Position numbers and translations under genes: made by a program
The notes under the pieces: model-generated
Seen by the model: the letters and a program-made list of their open reading frames with translations, nothing else
Database searches by the model: none
What the model was told of the DNA's origin: nothing
Shown here: positions 9,120-18,792 of the stretch, piece by piece
How positions within the stretch are numbered: position 1 is the first letter of the stretch
Layout of the letters: the number at the start of each line of letters is the position of its first letter
NCBI RefSeq assembly: GCF_036226885.1
Contig: NZ_CP109027.1
Location: forward strand, 2,480,001-2,544,000
From: Streptomyces sp. NBC_00663
GTDB taxonomy: Bacteria > Actinomycetota > Actinomycetes > Streptomycetales > Streptomycetaceae
Reading direction: 5' to 3'
DNA: 64,000 nt

Positions 9120-9815
9120 TTAATGCCGCAGGCTCGTCATGTTTACGGGATGTTGCGAGTTCCTCACACGATCGGGCCGATCTCCCGCGGCGCGGAATCG
9201 GAGCCGGTGCACGGCGGTCGAGCGCTCGGTGTGCAGCGCGGTGACCGCACGCGCGCGTTCCCCGTCGCCGCGTGCCACGGCGTCGACGATCGCGCCGTGC
9301 TCGGCCCAGGACTCGGCGGGGTTGGCGGGCGCGTCCACCGTGTACATCCAGGAGATCTTGTGGCGCAGCTGGGTCAGCATCGAGGTCAGCGCGGGGCTGC
9401 CGGAGGCCTGCGCGAGCGTCTCGTGGAACCAGCCGCCCAGGGAGCGCAGATCCTCGCTGTTGCCCCGCCTGGCCCGCTCCTGCCCCAGCCTGACCAGGCC
9501 GCGCAGGACCTTGAGGTGCGCCTCGGTGCGGCGCTGGGCGGCCCGGGAGGCGCCCAGCGGCTCCAGGAGCATCCGCATCTCCAGCAGGTCGGCGGCCTCC
9601 TGCTCGGTCGGTTCGGCGACGCACGCGCCCGCGTGCCGCCGCGTCACCACGAAGCCCTCGGCCTCCAGCGTGCGCAGGGCCTCCCGGACGGGGACACGGG
9701 AGACGCCGTAGCGGCGGGCGAGGAGTTCCTCGGTGAGGCGGCTGCCGCGCTCGTGGACACCGGAGACGATGTCGTCCCTGATCGCGGTGCATACCGAGTG
9801 CGCCGGAATACGCAT
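9120..9815 (-). CDS. GntR family regulator, FadR subfamily (FCD domain)
   Basis: 231-aa transcription factor. The N-terminal winged HTH covers about residues 1-70 (RLTEELLARRYGVSRVPVREALRTLEAEGFV), followed by an all-helical FCD ligand domain (about 80-210). FCD domains usually bind carboxylates or metals. I chose the ATG at 9815 (MRIPAHSV); the frame remains open to 9917. It is convergent with ptsH. The target genes are not evident; the unusually AT-rich stretch upstream of its start (about 9830-9950) is the likely promoter and possible autoregulatory site. Confidence 0.9.
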   Translation of the reverse strand: MRIPAHSVCTAIRDDIVSGVHERGSRLTEELLARRYGVSRVPVREALRTLEAEGFVVTRRHAGACVAEPTEQEAADLLEMRMLLEPLGASRAAQRRTEAHLKVLRGLVRLGQERARRGNSEDLRSLGGWFHETLAQASGSPALTSMLTQLRHKISWMYTVDAPANPAESWAEHGAIVDAVARGDGERARAVTALHTERSTAVHRLRFRAAGDRPDRVRNSQHPVNMTSLRH

Positions 9816-9954
9816 GACCGACCTCCGTCTTAATCCCCGTGAAACGTCGATGATTGACGTGTGTTCAGTGACTCTATTGCAAAGAGCGGGAATTTCCGAT
9901 GGCGGACCGGAATCCATGGATATTTTTTGGACAGCCGGGTACCGAAAACGGCGA

Positions 9955-9980
9955 AACCCCGGCTCGGGTGAGCCGGGGTT
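9955..9980 (-). terminator. Terminator of the M23 peptidase gene
   Basis: A perfect 11-bp stem AACCCCGGCTC / GAGCCGGGGTT closes a GGGT tetraloop 44 nt beyond the peptidase stop codon. Confidence 0.85.
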
Positions 9981-10003
9981 CCGGGAGATCCTGCGATCCG
10001 TCG

Positions 10004-10039
10004 TCAGACGTTCACACCGCGTGTCAGACGTTCACACCG
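10004..10039. repeat. 20-bp tandem duplication across the M23 peptidase stop codon
   Basis: TCAGACGTTCACACCG occurs at 10004-10019 and again at 10024-10039. The second copy encodes the C-terminal residues GVNV and stop of the peptidase on the minus strand; the first is a downstream non-coding copy. Confidence 0.85.
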
Positions 10040-10788
10040 TGCGAGCGCAGGTAGGCGACGGGGTCGATGTCCGAGCCGTACTCGGCGGTCGTCCTGGCCT
10101 CGAAGTGCAGGTGCGGGCCGGTGACGTTGCCGGTCGCGCCGGACAGGCCGATCTGCTGGCCCGGGGTGACCGTCTGGCCGACCGAGACACCGATGGACGA
10201 CAGATGGCCGTACTGGGTGTACGTGCCGTCGTTCATCTTGATCACGATGTTGTTGCCGTACGACCCGCCCCAGCCGGCCTCGACGACGGTGCCGGAGCCG
10301 ACCGCGTGGACGGAGGTGCCGCTGGCGGCGTGGAAGTCGACCCCGGTGTGGCTGCCGGAGGACCAGACGGCGCCGCCGGCCTTGTAGCCGGTGGAGATGT
10401 ACGAGCCAGAGATCGGGGCGACGTAGGAGCTGAGGCGCTTGCGCTCGGCGGCGGCGCGGGCGGCGCGCTCCTTGGCCTCGCGCTCCTTCTTGGCCTTGGC
10501 GGCGGCCTTCTTGCGCGCCAGCTCCTCGGCCTTCTGCTGAGCGGCCTCCTCGGCGGCCTGCTGCTGGGCCTCGGCCTGGGCGTCGATCTGGTCGGCGACC
10601 GAGTCGCCGATGGTGACGACCGGGATGAGGCCGGTCTGCTCGGCCGCGGGCTCCGCGGCGAGGGCCGGGGCGGCGAGGGTGCCGATGACGCCGGTGGTGG
10701 TGAGAGCCGCGATCCCCGCCGCACGGGCGGTGGTGCGCTTCATCCGGCTCGGGGCACGGTGCTTCCCGGTGGCGCGCGTGAACGCCAT
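10024..10788 (-). CDS. Secreted M23 family metallopeptidase (LytM-like), c-di-AMP riboswitch-controlled
   Basis: 254-aa peptidoglycan endopeptidase. A long signal peptide ends near Ala-Leu-Ala at 42-44. A Lys/Ala/Glu-rich coiled coil follows (about 66-118), then the M23 domain (about 120-254). Zinc ligands are visible as HTGVD (H147, D151) and HLHFE (H228), with the catalytic YGHLS His at 195. It would cut cross-linking peptides in the wall. The leader upstream carries a ydaO-type riboswitch, which places it among c-di-AMP-regulated wall hydrolases. Its 3' end shows a 20-bp duplication. Confidence 0.95.
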   Translation of the reverse strand: MAFTRATGKHRAPSRMKRTTARAAGIAALTTTGVIGTLAAPALAAEPAAEQTGLIPVVTIGDSVADQIDAQAEAQQQAAEEAAQQKAEELARKKAAAKAKKEREAKERAARAAAERKRLSSYVAPISGSYISTGYKAGGAVWSSGSHTGVDFHAASGTSVHAVGSGTVVEAGWGGSYGNNIVIKMNDGTYTQYGHLSSIGVSVGQTVTPGQQIGLSGATGNVTGPHLHFEARTTAEYGSDIDPVAYLRSHGVNV

Positions 10789-10802
10789 GTAGTGGCTGAT
10801 CC

Positions 10803-10960
10803 TTTCCTTCCCTCTCGCCTACCGGGTTAGCTGACGGGTTCGGAGCAGGAAGGTCTCCTACGGACCCCCTCGCTGACGCGCGGGCATCCGATTCACCCCA
10901 GGGACTGCATGGGTCCCCGGCTCCCCTGGCTCGCGCCGTACGGGGACTCGGCGATGACTG
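10803..10960 (-). promoter_or_regulatory. ydaO-type cyclic di-AMP riboswitch
   Basis: Read on the minus strand, the leader contains the family's conserved blocks in order: TCGCCGAGTCC, GCCAGGGGAGCCGGGGACCC, CCCTGGGGTGAATCGG, the CGTAGGAGACC block, and CCGAACCCGTCAGCTAACC then GGTAGGCGAGAGGGAAGGA. It ends 15 nt before the peptidase ATG. In actinobacteria this class binds c-di-AMP and turns off wall-hydrolase genes such as rpfA and M23 peptidases. Confidence 0.92.
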
Positions 10961-11103
10961 TCCGGTGCCGCGGATGCGGCGCACTGCGTGACGAACAGCC
11001 CGGACGACGCTAAGGGGGGCCACTTTCAATCCCCAAACGGATCAGGAAGTTTGTAGCGCATCCCACAGGGCAAACGGGCAACCAACCTTCAATTCGGACA
11101 TCA

Positions 11104-11140
11104 AAGGGCCCTGGTGACGCATCAGTCGCCAGGGCCCCTT
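11104..11140 (-). terminator. Terminator of the M16 peptidase operon
   Basis: AAGGGCCCTGG at 11104-11114 pairs with CCAGGGCCCCTT at 11129-11140 (an 11-bp stem with one bulged base) around a 14-nt loop. It starts 15 nt beyond the stop of the second M16 gene, towards the riboswitch of the next gene. Confidence 0.85.
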
Positions 11141-11154
11141 CACGCGCGCGTGCT

Positions 11155-12543
11155 CTACTCGGCCGACACCACGGTCACTTCACCGATGCCGAGGGCCTCC
11201 ACGGGCTCCTTGATGGCCGCCGCGTCGCCGACCAGGATCGTCACCAGACGGTCCACCGGGAAGGCGTTGACGGCCGCCGCGGTGGCCTCGACCGTGCCGG
11301 TCGCGGCGAGCTGCCGGTACAGCGTGGCCTGGTAGTCGTCGGGCAGGTACTGCTCGACCTGGTCCGCCAGCGTGCTCGCCACGGCCGCCGCGGTCTCGTA
11401 CTTGAGCGGTGCCACACCGACGAGGTTCTGCACGGCGACGTCACGCTCGGCGTCGGTGAGCCCCTCCGCGGCGAGGGTGCGCAGCACCGTCCACAGGTCG
11501 TCGAGGGCGGGGCCGGTGTTCGGGGTGTCGACGGAGCCGCTGATGGCCAGCATCGCGGCACCGGTGCCGTCCGGGGCGGACCTGAGGACCTGCCCGAACG
11601 CGCGCACGCCGTAGGTGTAGCCCTTCTCCTCGCGCAGGACGCGGTCCAGGCGGGAGGTGAGGGTGCCGCCGAGGCAGTAGGTGCCGAGCACCTGCGCGGG
11701 CCACACGCGGTCGTGCCGGTCGGCGCCGATACGGCCGATCAGCAGCTGCGTCTGGACGGCGCCGGGGCGGTCCACGATGACGACCCGGCCGGTGTCGTCG
11801 GCGGTGATGGCCGGTACCGGGCGCGGCTCGGCCGCGGAGCCGGTCCACGAGCCGAGGGTGTCGCCGAGCAGCGCGTCCAGGTCGACGTCCGTGAGGTCGC
11901 CGACGACCACGACGGTGCCGGTGGCGGGGCGGACATGCTTCTCGTAGAAGGCGCGTACGGCCGCCGAGTCGATGTTCTGGACGGTCTCCTCGGTGCCCTG
12001 GCGGGGGCGGGACATGCGCAGGTCCGCCGGGAACAGCGTCCGGGAGAGCTCCTTGGCGGCCCGGCGCGAGGGGTTGGCCAGCTCGTGCGGAATCTCGTCG
12101 AGGCGGTTGGTGACCAGGCGCTCGACCTCGTCGTCCGCGAACGCGGGCGCCCTGAGGGCGTCGGCGAGCAGCCCGAGCGCCTTGGGCAGCCGGGAGACCG
12201 GGACTTCGAGGCTCAGGCGGACGCCGGGGTGGTCGGCGTGCGCGTCGAGGGTGGCGCCGCAGCGCTCCAGCTCGGCGGCGAACTCCTCGGCGGAGTGCTT
12301 GTCGGTGCCCTCGGAGAAGGCGCGCGCCATGATCGTGGCGACGCCGTCCAGGCCCGCCGGTTCGGCGTCCAGGGGGGCGTCGAGAAGGACCTCGACGGCG
12401 ACGACCTGCTGGCCGGGGCGGTGGCAGCGCAGCACGGTGAGGCCGTTGTGGAGCGTCCCGCGCGTGGGGGCCGGGAACGCCCAGGGCTTGGCCTCGCCCG
12501 CCTGGGGCTGGGGCTGGAACTCCATCGTGGCGAGCTCGGTCAC
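11155..12543 (-). CDS. M16 family peptidase, inactive subunit
   Basis: 462-aa member of the insulysin/processing-peptidase family. The segment corresponding to the HxxEH zinc site reads GLDGVATIMARAFSEGT, so the metal ligands are missing. This is the usual state of the partner subunit, which keeps the glycine-rich and arginine-containing half that helps bind substrate. It overlaps the upstream active subunit by 4 nt, consistent with stoichiometric production of a heterodimer. The substrate is unknown; no secretion signal is evident. Confidence 0.9.
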   Translation of the reverse strand: MTELATMEFQPQPQAGEAKPWAFPAPTRGTLHNGLTVLRCHRPGQQVVAVEVLLDAPLDAEPAGLDGVATIMARAFSEGTDKHSAEEFAAELERCGATLDAHADHPGVRLSLEVPVSRLPKALGLLADALRAPAFADDEVERLVTNRLDEIPHELANPSRRAAKELSRTLFPADLRMSRPRQGTEETVQNIDSAAVRAFYEKHVRPATGTVVVVGDLTDVDLDALLGDTLGSWTGSAAEPRPVPAITADDTGRVVIVDRPGAVQTQLLIGRIGADRHDRVWPAQVLGTYCLGGTLTSRLDRVLREEKGYTYGVRAFGQVLRSAPDGTGAAMLAISGSVDTPNTGPALDDLWTVLRTLAAEGLTDAERDVAVQNLVGVAPLKYETAAAVASTLADQVEQYLPDDYQATLYRQLAATGTVEATAAAVNAFPVDRLVTILVGDAAAIKEPVEALGIGEVTVVSAE

Positions 12544-13934
12544 TTGGCCGCCTCCTCGTTCTTGTCACCGGCTTCGACGGTGGCTTCGGCCTCGGGGTCC
12601 TCGGGCGGGTCCGCGTCCTCGGCGGTCTCCCCGGAGACGGGTTCGTAGACGAGCACCGCGCGGTTGTCGGGGCGCAGGCGGGCCTTGGCGACCTCCTGGA
12701 CCTCCGCCGCGGTCACCTCCAGGACGCGGTTGACCGCGGTGAGGGCGAGCTGCGGGTCGCCGAACAGGACTGCGTAGCGGCACAGTTCGTCGGCGCGGCC
12801 CGCGACGGTGCCGAGCCGGTCCAGCCACTCGCGCTCCAACTGGGCCTGGGCGCGCTCCATTTCCTCGTCCGTGGGGCCCTCCGCGGCGAACCGGGCGAGC
12901 TCCTCGTCGATGGCGGTCTCGATGACCGGCACCTCGACGTCACCGGACGTCTTCACGTCCAGCCAGCCCAGGGAGGGCGCTCCGGCCAGCCGCAGCAGAC
13001 CGAAGCCGGCCGCGACGGCCGTACGGTCGCGGCGGACGAGCCGGTTGTAGAGGCGGGAGGACTCGCCGCCGCCGAGGACGGTGAGGGCCAGGTCGGCCGC
13101 GTCGGCCTCGCGCGTGCCGTCGTGCGGCAGCCGGTAGGCGGCCATCAACGCGCGCGCGGGGACCTCCTCCTCGACGACCTCGCGCAGCTGCTCGCCGATG
13201 ACCTCGGGCAGCGAGCCGTCGCGCGGGGCGGGCTTGCCGTCGTGGGACGCGATCGAGCCGAAGTACTTCTCGACCCAGGCGAGCGTCTGCTCGGGGTCGA
13301 TGTCGCCGACGATGGACAGCACCGCGTTGTTCGGCGCGTAGTACGTCCGGAAGAACGCGCGGGCGTCCTCCAGGGTGGCCGCGTCCAGGTCGGCCATCGA
13401 GCCGATCGGGGTGTGGTGGTAGGGGTGGCCCTCCGGGTAGGCGAGGGCGGTGAGCTTCTCGAACGCCGTGCCGTAGGGGACGTTGTCGTAGCGCTGGCGG
13501 CGCTCGTTCTTCACCACGTCCCGCTGGTTCTCCATCGACTCGTCGTCGAGGGCGGCGAGCAGCGAGCCCATGCGGTCGGCCTCCAGCCAGAGCGCGAGCT
13601 CCAGCTGGTGGGCGGGCATGGTCTCGAAGTAGTTGGTGCGCTCGAAGCTGGTGGTGCCGTTGAGCGAGCCGCCGGCGCCCTGGACGAGCTCGAAGTGGCC
13701 GTTGCCCTTGACCTGGCCGGAGCCCTGGAACATCAGATGCTCGAAGAGGTGAGCCAGTCCGGTACGCCCCTTGACCTCGTGGCGCGAGCCGACGTCGTAC
13801 CAGAGGCACACCGCCGCGACCGGGGTCAGGTGGTCCTCGGAGAGCACCACGCGCAGCCCGTTGGCCAGGCGGTGCTCGGTCGCTGTCAGGCCCCCGGTGC
13901 CTGCCTGGTCTGTGGCCGTGTGACCCATGGGCAT
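12540..13934 (-). CDS. M16 family zinc peptidase, catalytic subunit
   Basis: 464-aa zinc endopeptidase with the inverted HLFEH motif (residues 62-66, within GLAHLFEHLMFQGS) and a downstream glutamate region (ENQRDVVKNERRQRYDN). I chose the ATG at 13934 because GAAGGGA lies about 5 nt upstream. It heads a two-gene operon with the inactive partner, as in mitochondrial-type processing peptidases. It likely degrades or processes peptides in the cytoplasm. It is divergent from parC. Confidence 0.93.
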   Translation of the reverse strand: MPMGHTATDQAGTGGLTATEHRLANGLRVVLSEDHLTPVAAVCLWYDVGSRHEVKGRTGLAHLFEHLMFQGSGQVKGNGHFELVQGAGGSLNGTTSFERTNYFETMPAHQLELALWLEADRMGSLLAALDDESMENQRDVVKNERRQRYDNVPYGTAFEKLTALAYPEGHPYHHTPIGSMADLDAATLEDARAFFRTYYAPNNAVLSIVGDIDPEQTLAWVEKYFGSIASHDGKPAPRDGSLPEVIGEQLREVVEEEVPARALMAAYRLPHDGTREADAADLALTVLGGGESSRLYNRLVRRDRTAVAAGFGLLRLAGAPSLGWLDVKTSGDVEVPVIETAIDEELARFAAEGPTDEEMERAQAQLEREWLDRLGTVAGRADELCRYAVLFGDPQLALTAVNRVLEVTAAEVQEVAKARLRPDNRAVLVYEPVSGETAEDADPPEDPEAEATVEAGDKNEEAAK

Positions 13935-14251
13935 GTACGTCCCTTCGATCGCGGTGCGGTTGCCGTAACCGCGTTTTTCTGCCGGTCCTGCCACTGTATG
14001 CAAGCGTGCGGACCACCGGTGAAGTTCCCGGTGGTCGTACGCCGACAGCGAGATCCCGTAGCCTGCGGACGGGCCGCCGTGCGGCGCGGGTGAACTTCCG
14101 GCGGGAGAGCTGACGTCGGGTCGTCGTCCGCGTTGTCAGTGCCGGGGTCCACAATGGTCCGCGTCAGATCCCGTTCACGCTTGAGCAAGAGTGAGCCGAA
14201 GGGGCGCGAGCGACCCATAGGCGAGCGACCAGAAAAGAGGAGCCGGCAGCG
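13935..14251. other. Divergent intergenic region between the M16 operon and parC
   Basis: These 317 nt must hold promoters for both the M16 operon and parC. I found no confident -10/-35 pair or operator by eye. A GAGGAG ribosome site (14238-14243) lies 8 nt before the parC ATG. Confidence 0.5.
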
Positions 14252-16708
14252 ATGGCCCGCCGCAGCACGAAGACCCCGCCGCCCGACGACTCGTACGAGG
14301 AGAAGATCCTCGACATCGACGTCGTCGACGAGATGCAGGGCTCCTTCCTCGAGTACGCGTACTCGGTCATCTACTCCCGAGCCCTGCCGGACGCCCGCGA
14401 CGGCCTCAAGCCGGTGCACCGGCGCATCGTCTACCAGATGAACGAGATGGGGCTGCGCCCCGACCGCGGCTATGTGAAGTGCGCGCGCGTGGTCGGCGAG
14501 GTGATGGGTAAGTTGCACCCGCACGGCGACTCGTCGATCTACGACGCCCTGGTGCGCATGGCCCAGCCTTTCTCGATGCGGGTGCCGCTGGTCGACGGCC
14601 ACGGCAACTTCGGCTCGCTGGGCAACGACGACCCGCCGGCCGCCATGCGGTACACCGAGTGCCGGCAGGCGCAGGCGACGAGCCTGATGACCGAGTCGAT
14701 CGACGAGGACACGGTCGACTTCGCGCCGAACTACGACGGCCAGGAGCAGGAGCCGGTGGCCCTGCCCGCCGCGTTCCCGAACCTGCTGGTGAACGGCTCG
14801 TCCGGCATCGCGGTCGGCATGGCCACGAACATGCCGCCGCACAACCTCTCCGAGGTCATCGCCGCCGCCCGCCATCTGATCCGCTACCCGAACGCGGATC
14901 TGGACACCCTGATGAAGTACGTCCCGGGCCCCGACCTGCCCACGGGCGGCCGGATCGTCGGTCTGGCCGGCATCCGGGACGCGTACGAGACGGGCCGCGG
15001 CACCTTCAAGATCCGCGCCACGGTGTCGGTGGAGACGGTGACGGCCCGCCGCAAGGGCCTGGTCATCACCGAGCTGCCCTTCGCGGTCGGCCCGGAGAAG
15101 GTCATCGCCAAGATCAAGGACATGGTCGGCTCGAAGAAGATCCAGGGCATCGCCGACGTCAAGGACCTCACCGACCGAGCGCACGGCCTGCGTCTGGTCA
15201 TCGAGATCAAGAACGGCTTCGTGCCCGAGGCGGTCCTGGAGCAGCTCTACAAGCTGACGCCGATGGAGGAGTCCTTCGGCATCAACAACGTCGCGCTGGT
15301 CGACGGCCAGCCGCTGACGCTGGGGCTGAAGGAGCTCCTGGAGGTCTACCTCGACCACCGCTTCGAGGTCGTCCGCCGCCGCAGCGAGTTCCGCCGCACC
15401 AAGCGCCGCGACCGGCTTCACCTGGTCGAGGGCCTGCTGACGGCCCTGATCGACATCGACGAGGTCATCCGCCTCATCCGGCAGAGCGAGAACTCCGCGC
15501 AGGCGAAGCAGCGCCTCATGGAGCGCTTCTCCCTGTCGGAGATCCAGACGCAGTACATCCTGGACACCCCGCTGCGCCGTCTCACCAAGTTCGACCGCAT
15601 CGAGCTGGAGGCGGAGAAGGAGCGGCTCAACACGGAGATCGAGCAGCTGACCGCGATCCTCGACTCGGACGCGGAGCTGCGCAAGCTGGTCTCCACCGAA
15701 CTGGCCGCGGTGGCCAAGCAGTTCGGCACCGACCGGCGTACGGTCCTGCTGGAGTCGGCGGGCGCCCCCGCGTCCGCCGTGCCGCTCCAGGTGGCGGACG
15801 ACCCGTGCCGGGTGCTGCTGTCCTCGACGGGCCTGCTGGCGCGTACGGCCAACGGCGAGCCCTTCCCGGCGGACGCCGACGCCAAGCGCGTCAAGCACGA
15901 CGTGATCATCTCGGCGGTCCCGGCGACCGCGCGCGGCGAGATCGGCGCGGTGACCTCGGAGGGCCGCCTGCTGCGGATCAACGTCGTGGACCTGCCACAA
16001 CTGCCGGAGACGGCGTCGGCCCCGAACCTCTCCGGCGGAGCCCCCCTGTCGGAGTTCGTCTCCCTGACCGACGGCGAGACGGTGGTCTGCCTGATCACCC
16101 TCGACGAGTCGTCGCCGGGCCTGGCTCTCGGCACGGAACAGGGCGTCGTGAAGCGTGTCGTCCCCGACTACCCCTCGAACAAGGAGGAGTTGGAGGTCAT
16201 CACGCTCAAGGACGGCGACCGGATCGTCGGCGCGGTCGAGCTGCGCACGGGCGACGAGGACCTGGTCTTCGTCACGGACGACGCGCAGCTGCTGCGCTAC
16301 CAGGCCGCACAGGTCCGCCCCCAGGGCCGCCCCGCCGGCGGCATGGCGGGCATCAAGCTCACGGACGGCGCGAAGGTCATCTCCTTCACGGCGGTGGACC
16401 CGGCGGCCGACGCGGTGGTCTTCACGGTCGCGGGCTCGCGCGGCACGCTGGACGACTCCGTCCAGACGACGGCCAAGCTGACCCCGTTCGACCAGTACCC
16501 GCGCAAGGGCCGTGCCACCGGTGGCGTCCGCTGCCAGCGCTTCCTGAAGGGCGAGGACTGTCTGTCCTTCGCCTGGGCGGGCGCCGTACCGGCGAAGGCG
16601 GCCCAGAAGAACGGCACACCGGCCGACCTCCCGGAGATGGACCCGCGCCGCGACGGTTCGGGCGTGTCGCTGGCGAAGACGGTGTCGGTGGTGGCGGGAC
16701 CGGTCTAG
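14252..16708 (+). CDS. parC: DNA topoisomerase IV subunit A
   Basis: 818-aa type IIA topoisomerase A subunit, which cleaves and religates DNA to decatenate chromosomes. The active-site tyrosine is Y134 (AAMRYTECR). The quinolone pocket reads [10 protein letters not shown], with S94 and D98 at the positions equivalent to E. coli GyrA S83 and D87, so there are no obvious resistance substitutions. The C-terminal beta-pinwheel (about 500-800) has degenerate GyrA-box-like repeats. I assign ParC rather than GyrA because parE is in the same neighbourhood, there is no adjacent gyrB, and the position matches S. coelicolor SCO5836. Its stop overlaps the convergent CobW gene. Confidence 0.93.
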   Translation: MARRSTKTPPPDDSYEEKILDIDVVDEMQGSFLEYAYSVIYSRALPDARDGLKPVHRRIVYQMNEMGLRPDRGYVKCARVVGEVMGKLHPHGDSSIYDALVRMAQPFSMRVPLVDGHGNFGSLGNDDPPAAMRYTECRQAQATSLMTESIDEDTVDFAPNYDGQEQEPVALPAAFPNLLVNGSSGIAVGMATNMPPHNLSEVIAAARHLIRYPNADLDTLMKYVPGPDLPTGGRIVGLAGIRDAYETGRGTFKIRATVSVETVTARRKGLVITELPFAVGPEKVIAKIKDMVGSKKIQGIADVKDLTDRAHGLRLVIEIKNGFVPEAVLEQLYKLTPMEESFGINNVALVDGQPLTLGLKELLEVYLDHRFEVVRRRSEFRRTKRRDRLHLVEGLLTALIDIDEVIRLIRQSENSAQAKQRLMERFSLSEIQTQYILDTPLRRLTKFDRIELEAEKERLNTEIEQLTAILDSDAELRKLVSTELAAVAKQFGTDRRTVLLESAGAPASAVPLQVADDPCRVLLSSTGLLARTANGEPFPADADAKRVKHDVIISAVPATARGEIGAVTSEGRLLRINVVDLPQLPETASAPNLSGGAPLSEFVSLTDGETVVCLITLDESSPGLALGTEQGVVKRVVPDYPSNKEELEVITLKDGDRIVGAVELRTGDEDLVFVTDDAQLLRYQAAQVRPQGRPAGGMAGIKLTDGAKVISFTAVDPAADAVVFTVAGSRGTLDDSVQTTAKLTPFDQYPRKGRATGGVRCQRFLKGEDCLSFAWAGAVPAKAAQKNGTPADLPEMDPRRDGSGVSLAKTVSVVAGPV

Positions 16709-17772
16709 ATCCCGGGTTCCTGAAGGTCGTCTTCGGGACCCTGTACGTAGCGCAGGACGCCCCACATACCGTGCTCGTCGGCGGTGTGCGGGGCGTCGCT
16801 CTTGCACGCCTCCAGTTCCTTGCCGAGCGCGGGGGCGTCGATGCTGGAGCCGATGAGGACGAGCTGGGTGAGGCGCTCGTCGGCGGCGGGCCAGGGCTCG
16901 GGATAGAACCGCAGGAACCGCCCGACGGCGTGCACGGCATACCGGTTGAGGATGTCGTACGGCCCGAAGTCGACGTACCCCTTGATCCGGTACAGCCCCT
17001 CGGACCGCCCGTCGAGGAACTGCATCAACCGGCGCGGATCGAGCGGCACTTCGGAGACGAAGGAGAGGCTGTCGTAGGCGGTGTGCAGATGCCCGGTGTG
17101 GTCCTCGGTCTCGTGCCCGTGGTGGAGGTCGTCGAAGGACAGCTGCCCGACGCGCTCCTCGCTGGGCCGGCAGTCGAAGAGGAACTCGGGGTCGATACGG
17201 CCGTAGGTGGCGGGTACGACGGCAGCGCGGTCGGTGAGGTCGCGGACCAGCCCGAGGACACGGTCGCCGTCGGCGGCGCGGTCGAGCTTGTTGACGACGA
17301 CGAGGTCGGCGAGGGCGAGATGCCGGTCGATCTCGGGGTGCCGGGCGCGGGTGTCGTCGAACTCGGCGGCGTCGACGACCTCGACGAGTCCGCCGTACAC
17401 GATGCCCGGATGCTCGCTGGCGAGCAGCATGCGCACGAGTTCCTGAGGCTCGGCGAGACCGCTGGCCTCGATGACGACGACGTCGATGCCGGTGTCGGGG
17501 CGGGCGAGGCGTTCGAGGTAGACGTCCAGCTCACTGGCGTCCACGGCACAGCACAGGCAGCCGTTGCCCAGCGACACGGTCGAGTCGCCGAGGGCGCCGG
17601 CGACGGCCATGGCGTCGATCTCGATGGCACCGAAGTCGTTGACGATCGCGCCGATGCGGCTGCCGCCGCTGCGGTGGAGGAGGTGGTTGAGAAGGGTGGT
17701 CTTGCCGGAACCCAGGAATCCGGCGAGGACGACGACCGGGATCTGCCGCTGACCGGGGCTCGGCTGACGCAA
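16705..17772 (-). CDS. CobW/COG0523 family GTPase, putative metal chaperone
   Basis: 355-aa G3E GTPase. It has Walker A GFLGSGKT (18-25), the metal-binding GCLCC motif (71-75), the NKLD guanine motif, a His-rich stretch (HHGHETEDHTGHLH, about 217-231) and a CobW C-terminal domain. Members deliver zinc or cobalt to client enzymes. I chose the TTG at 17772 because GAAAGAGGG lies 7 nt upstream; the frame is open to 17898. Its stop and that of parC are formed by the same TCTAGA, a 4-nt convergent overlap. I saw no convincing Zur box upstream. Confidence 0.88.
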   Translation of the reverse strand: MRQPSPGQRQIPVVVLAGFLGSGKTTLLNHLLHRSGGSRIGAIVNDFGAIEIDAMAVAGALGDSTVSLGNGCLCCAVDASELDVYLERLARPDTGIDVVVIEASGLAEPQELVRMLLASEHPGIVYGGLVEVVDAAEFDDTRARHPEIDRHLALADLVVVNKLDRAADGDRVLGLVRDLTDRAAVVPATYGRIDPEFLFDCRPSEERVGQLSFDDLHHGHETEDHTGHLHTAYDSLSFVSEVPLDPRRLMQFLDGRSEGLYRIKGYVDFGPYDILNRYAVHAVGRFLRFYPEPWPAADERLTQLVLIGSSIDAPALGKELEACKSDAPHTADEHGMWGVLRYVQGPEDDLQEPGI

Positions 17773-18091
17773 CGTACGACCCTCTTTCACGCTGGTGCGC
17801 GCACCGGATCGCGGTTCCGGCGCACGTACGAGGTTGGAATGCCGAACCAGGATACGAGCCGGAAGAATCACCGCGAAGTGAACGATTGTTAGCAGCACTT
17901 GCGGGGCAGACGTTGGGCATGGCGCCGGTTCGTGCGACCCTCACTTCCCTCCGTGCGCCTCCTCTCCGCCTCCCCCGCCGATCAGAGCCGCTCGGCACCC
18001 TGGGAGACGGCAAGCGCCGCCCTCCGCTCGCCGGTCCCTCTGTCGACCCGCACCGACGACCGGCGGACGGCCGCCTGATCCGGGGGTTGAC
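17773..18091. other. Divergent intergenic region, CobW gene and DUF6082 gene
   Basis: 319 nt containing the start regions of two divergent genes. The part around 17840-17895 is comparatively AT-rich and probably contains promoter elements. I could not identify a Zur-type or other named operator. Confidence 0.45.
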
Positions 18092-18643
18092 ATGGCCACA
18101 GTTAGGCACTTCGCGGGGAGGCTGAGGTCCGCCACGTTTGCGCTCGTGGCTGCCACCGCCACAGCGACGATGGCAGTGCGTCAACGGCGCCTGGCCGAGA
18201 CACGGCTGCACGAGAGGCAACTGGAACTCGACGCATTGCAGGTTCGACGCAACGGCTACGCACATCAGCAGCGCATGCACTGGGAACTGTTGTCCAGGGC
18301 GATCGACGATCCCACTCTCTTCGCGGTGATCGACACCTACGACAAGAGCATCCCGGCGGCGAAGCGTCGCCAGTTCCTCTACGCCAACGCGTGGTACGCC
18401 TACCTGTTCCATCTGTTCCGAGCCGAGGTCCTGGACCAGGAGGAACTCTACATAGCCATGCGCGAGTTGCTCCAGAATCCGTTGTTCCGCGAGTACTGGG
18501 AAGCGTCGAAGGCCCAGCGGGCGAACCTGAAGCAGTCGTCGGACGAGGCGAGTGTCGGGCGCATGATCGACGGGCTGGTACGGGACCTCGACGAGGCGGA
18601 CACGGAAGAGTGGTGGGTGGTGGGTACCCCTCCGTCCGAGTGA
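18092..18643 (+). CDS. DUF6082 family protein
   Basis: 183-aa Streptomyces protein of unknown function. It has one weakly hydrophobic N-terminal segment (about 10-30, AGRLRSATFALVAATATATM) that could be a membrane anchor, then a helical, charged cytoplasmic region rich in Arg/Glu and aromatics (YANAWYAYLFHLF). Family members often occur as scattered paralogues. The ATG follows GGGGG at about 7 nt. It appears monocistronic. Confidence 0.78.
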   Translation: MATVRHFAGRLRSATFALVAATATATMAVRQRRLAETRLHERQLELDALQVRRNGYAHQQRMHWELLSRAIDDPTLFAVIDTYDKSIPAAKRRQFLYANAWYAYLFHLFRAEVLDQEELYIAMRELLQNPLFREYWEASKAQRANLKQSSDEASVGRMIDGLVRDLDEADTEEWWVVGTPPSE

Positions 18644-18792
18644 TCCTCGCTCGCCCGCATCGCCTCAGGCCGCACCGTCACACCTACAACACGAGTCAGC
18701 GACTTTTGACGGCGTGACCGCGCAGCCCTCACCAACCGAAGTACGGTTCTGCCCAGCACTGTGCCCATACACATGCGAAGGACCGATACCCT

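Noticed and set aside
14659..17892. 1077-aa plus-strand frame through parC and the CobW gene
   Set aside because: It is an antisense or out-of-frame shadow of high-GC genes; its product is Arg/Pro/Gly-rich with no family motifs and it covers two well-supported genes.
17773..18091. Zur box upstream of the CobW GTPase gene
   Set aside because: No TGAAAATGATTTTCA-like palindrome was found in the interval.
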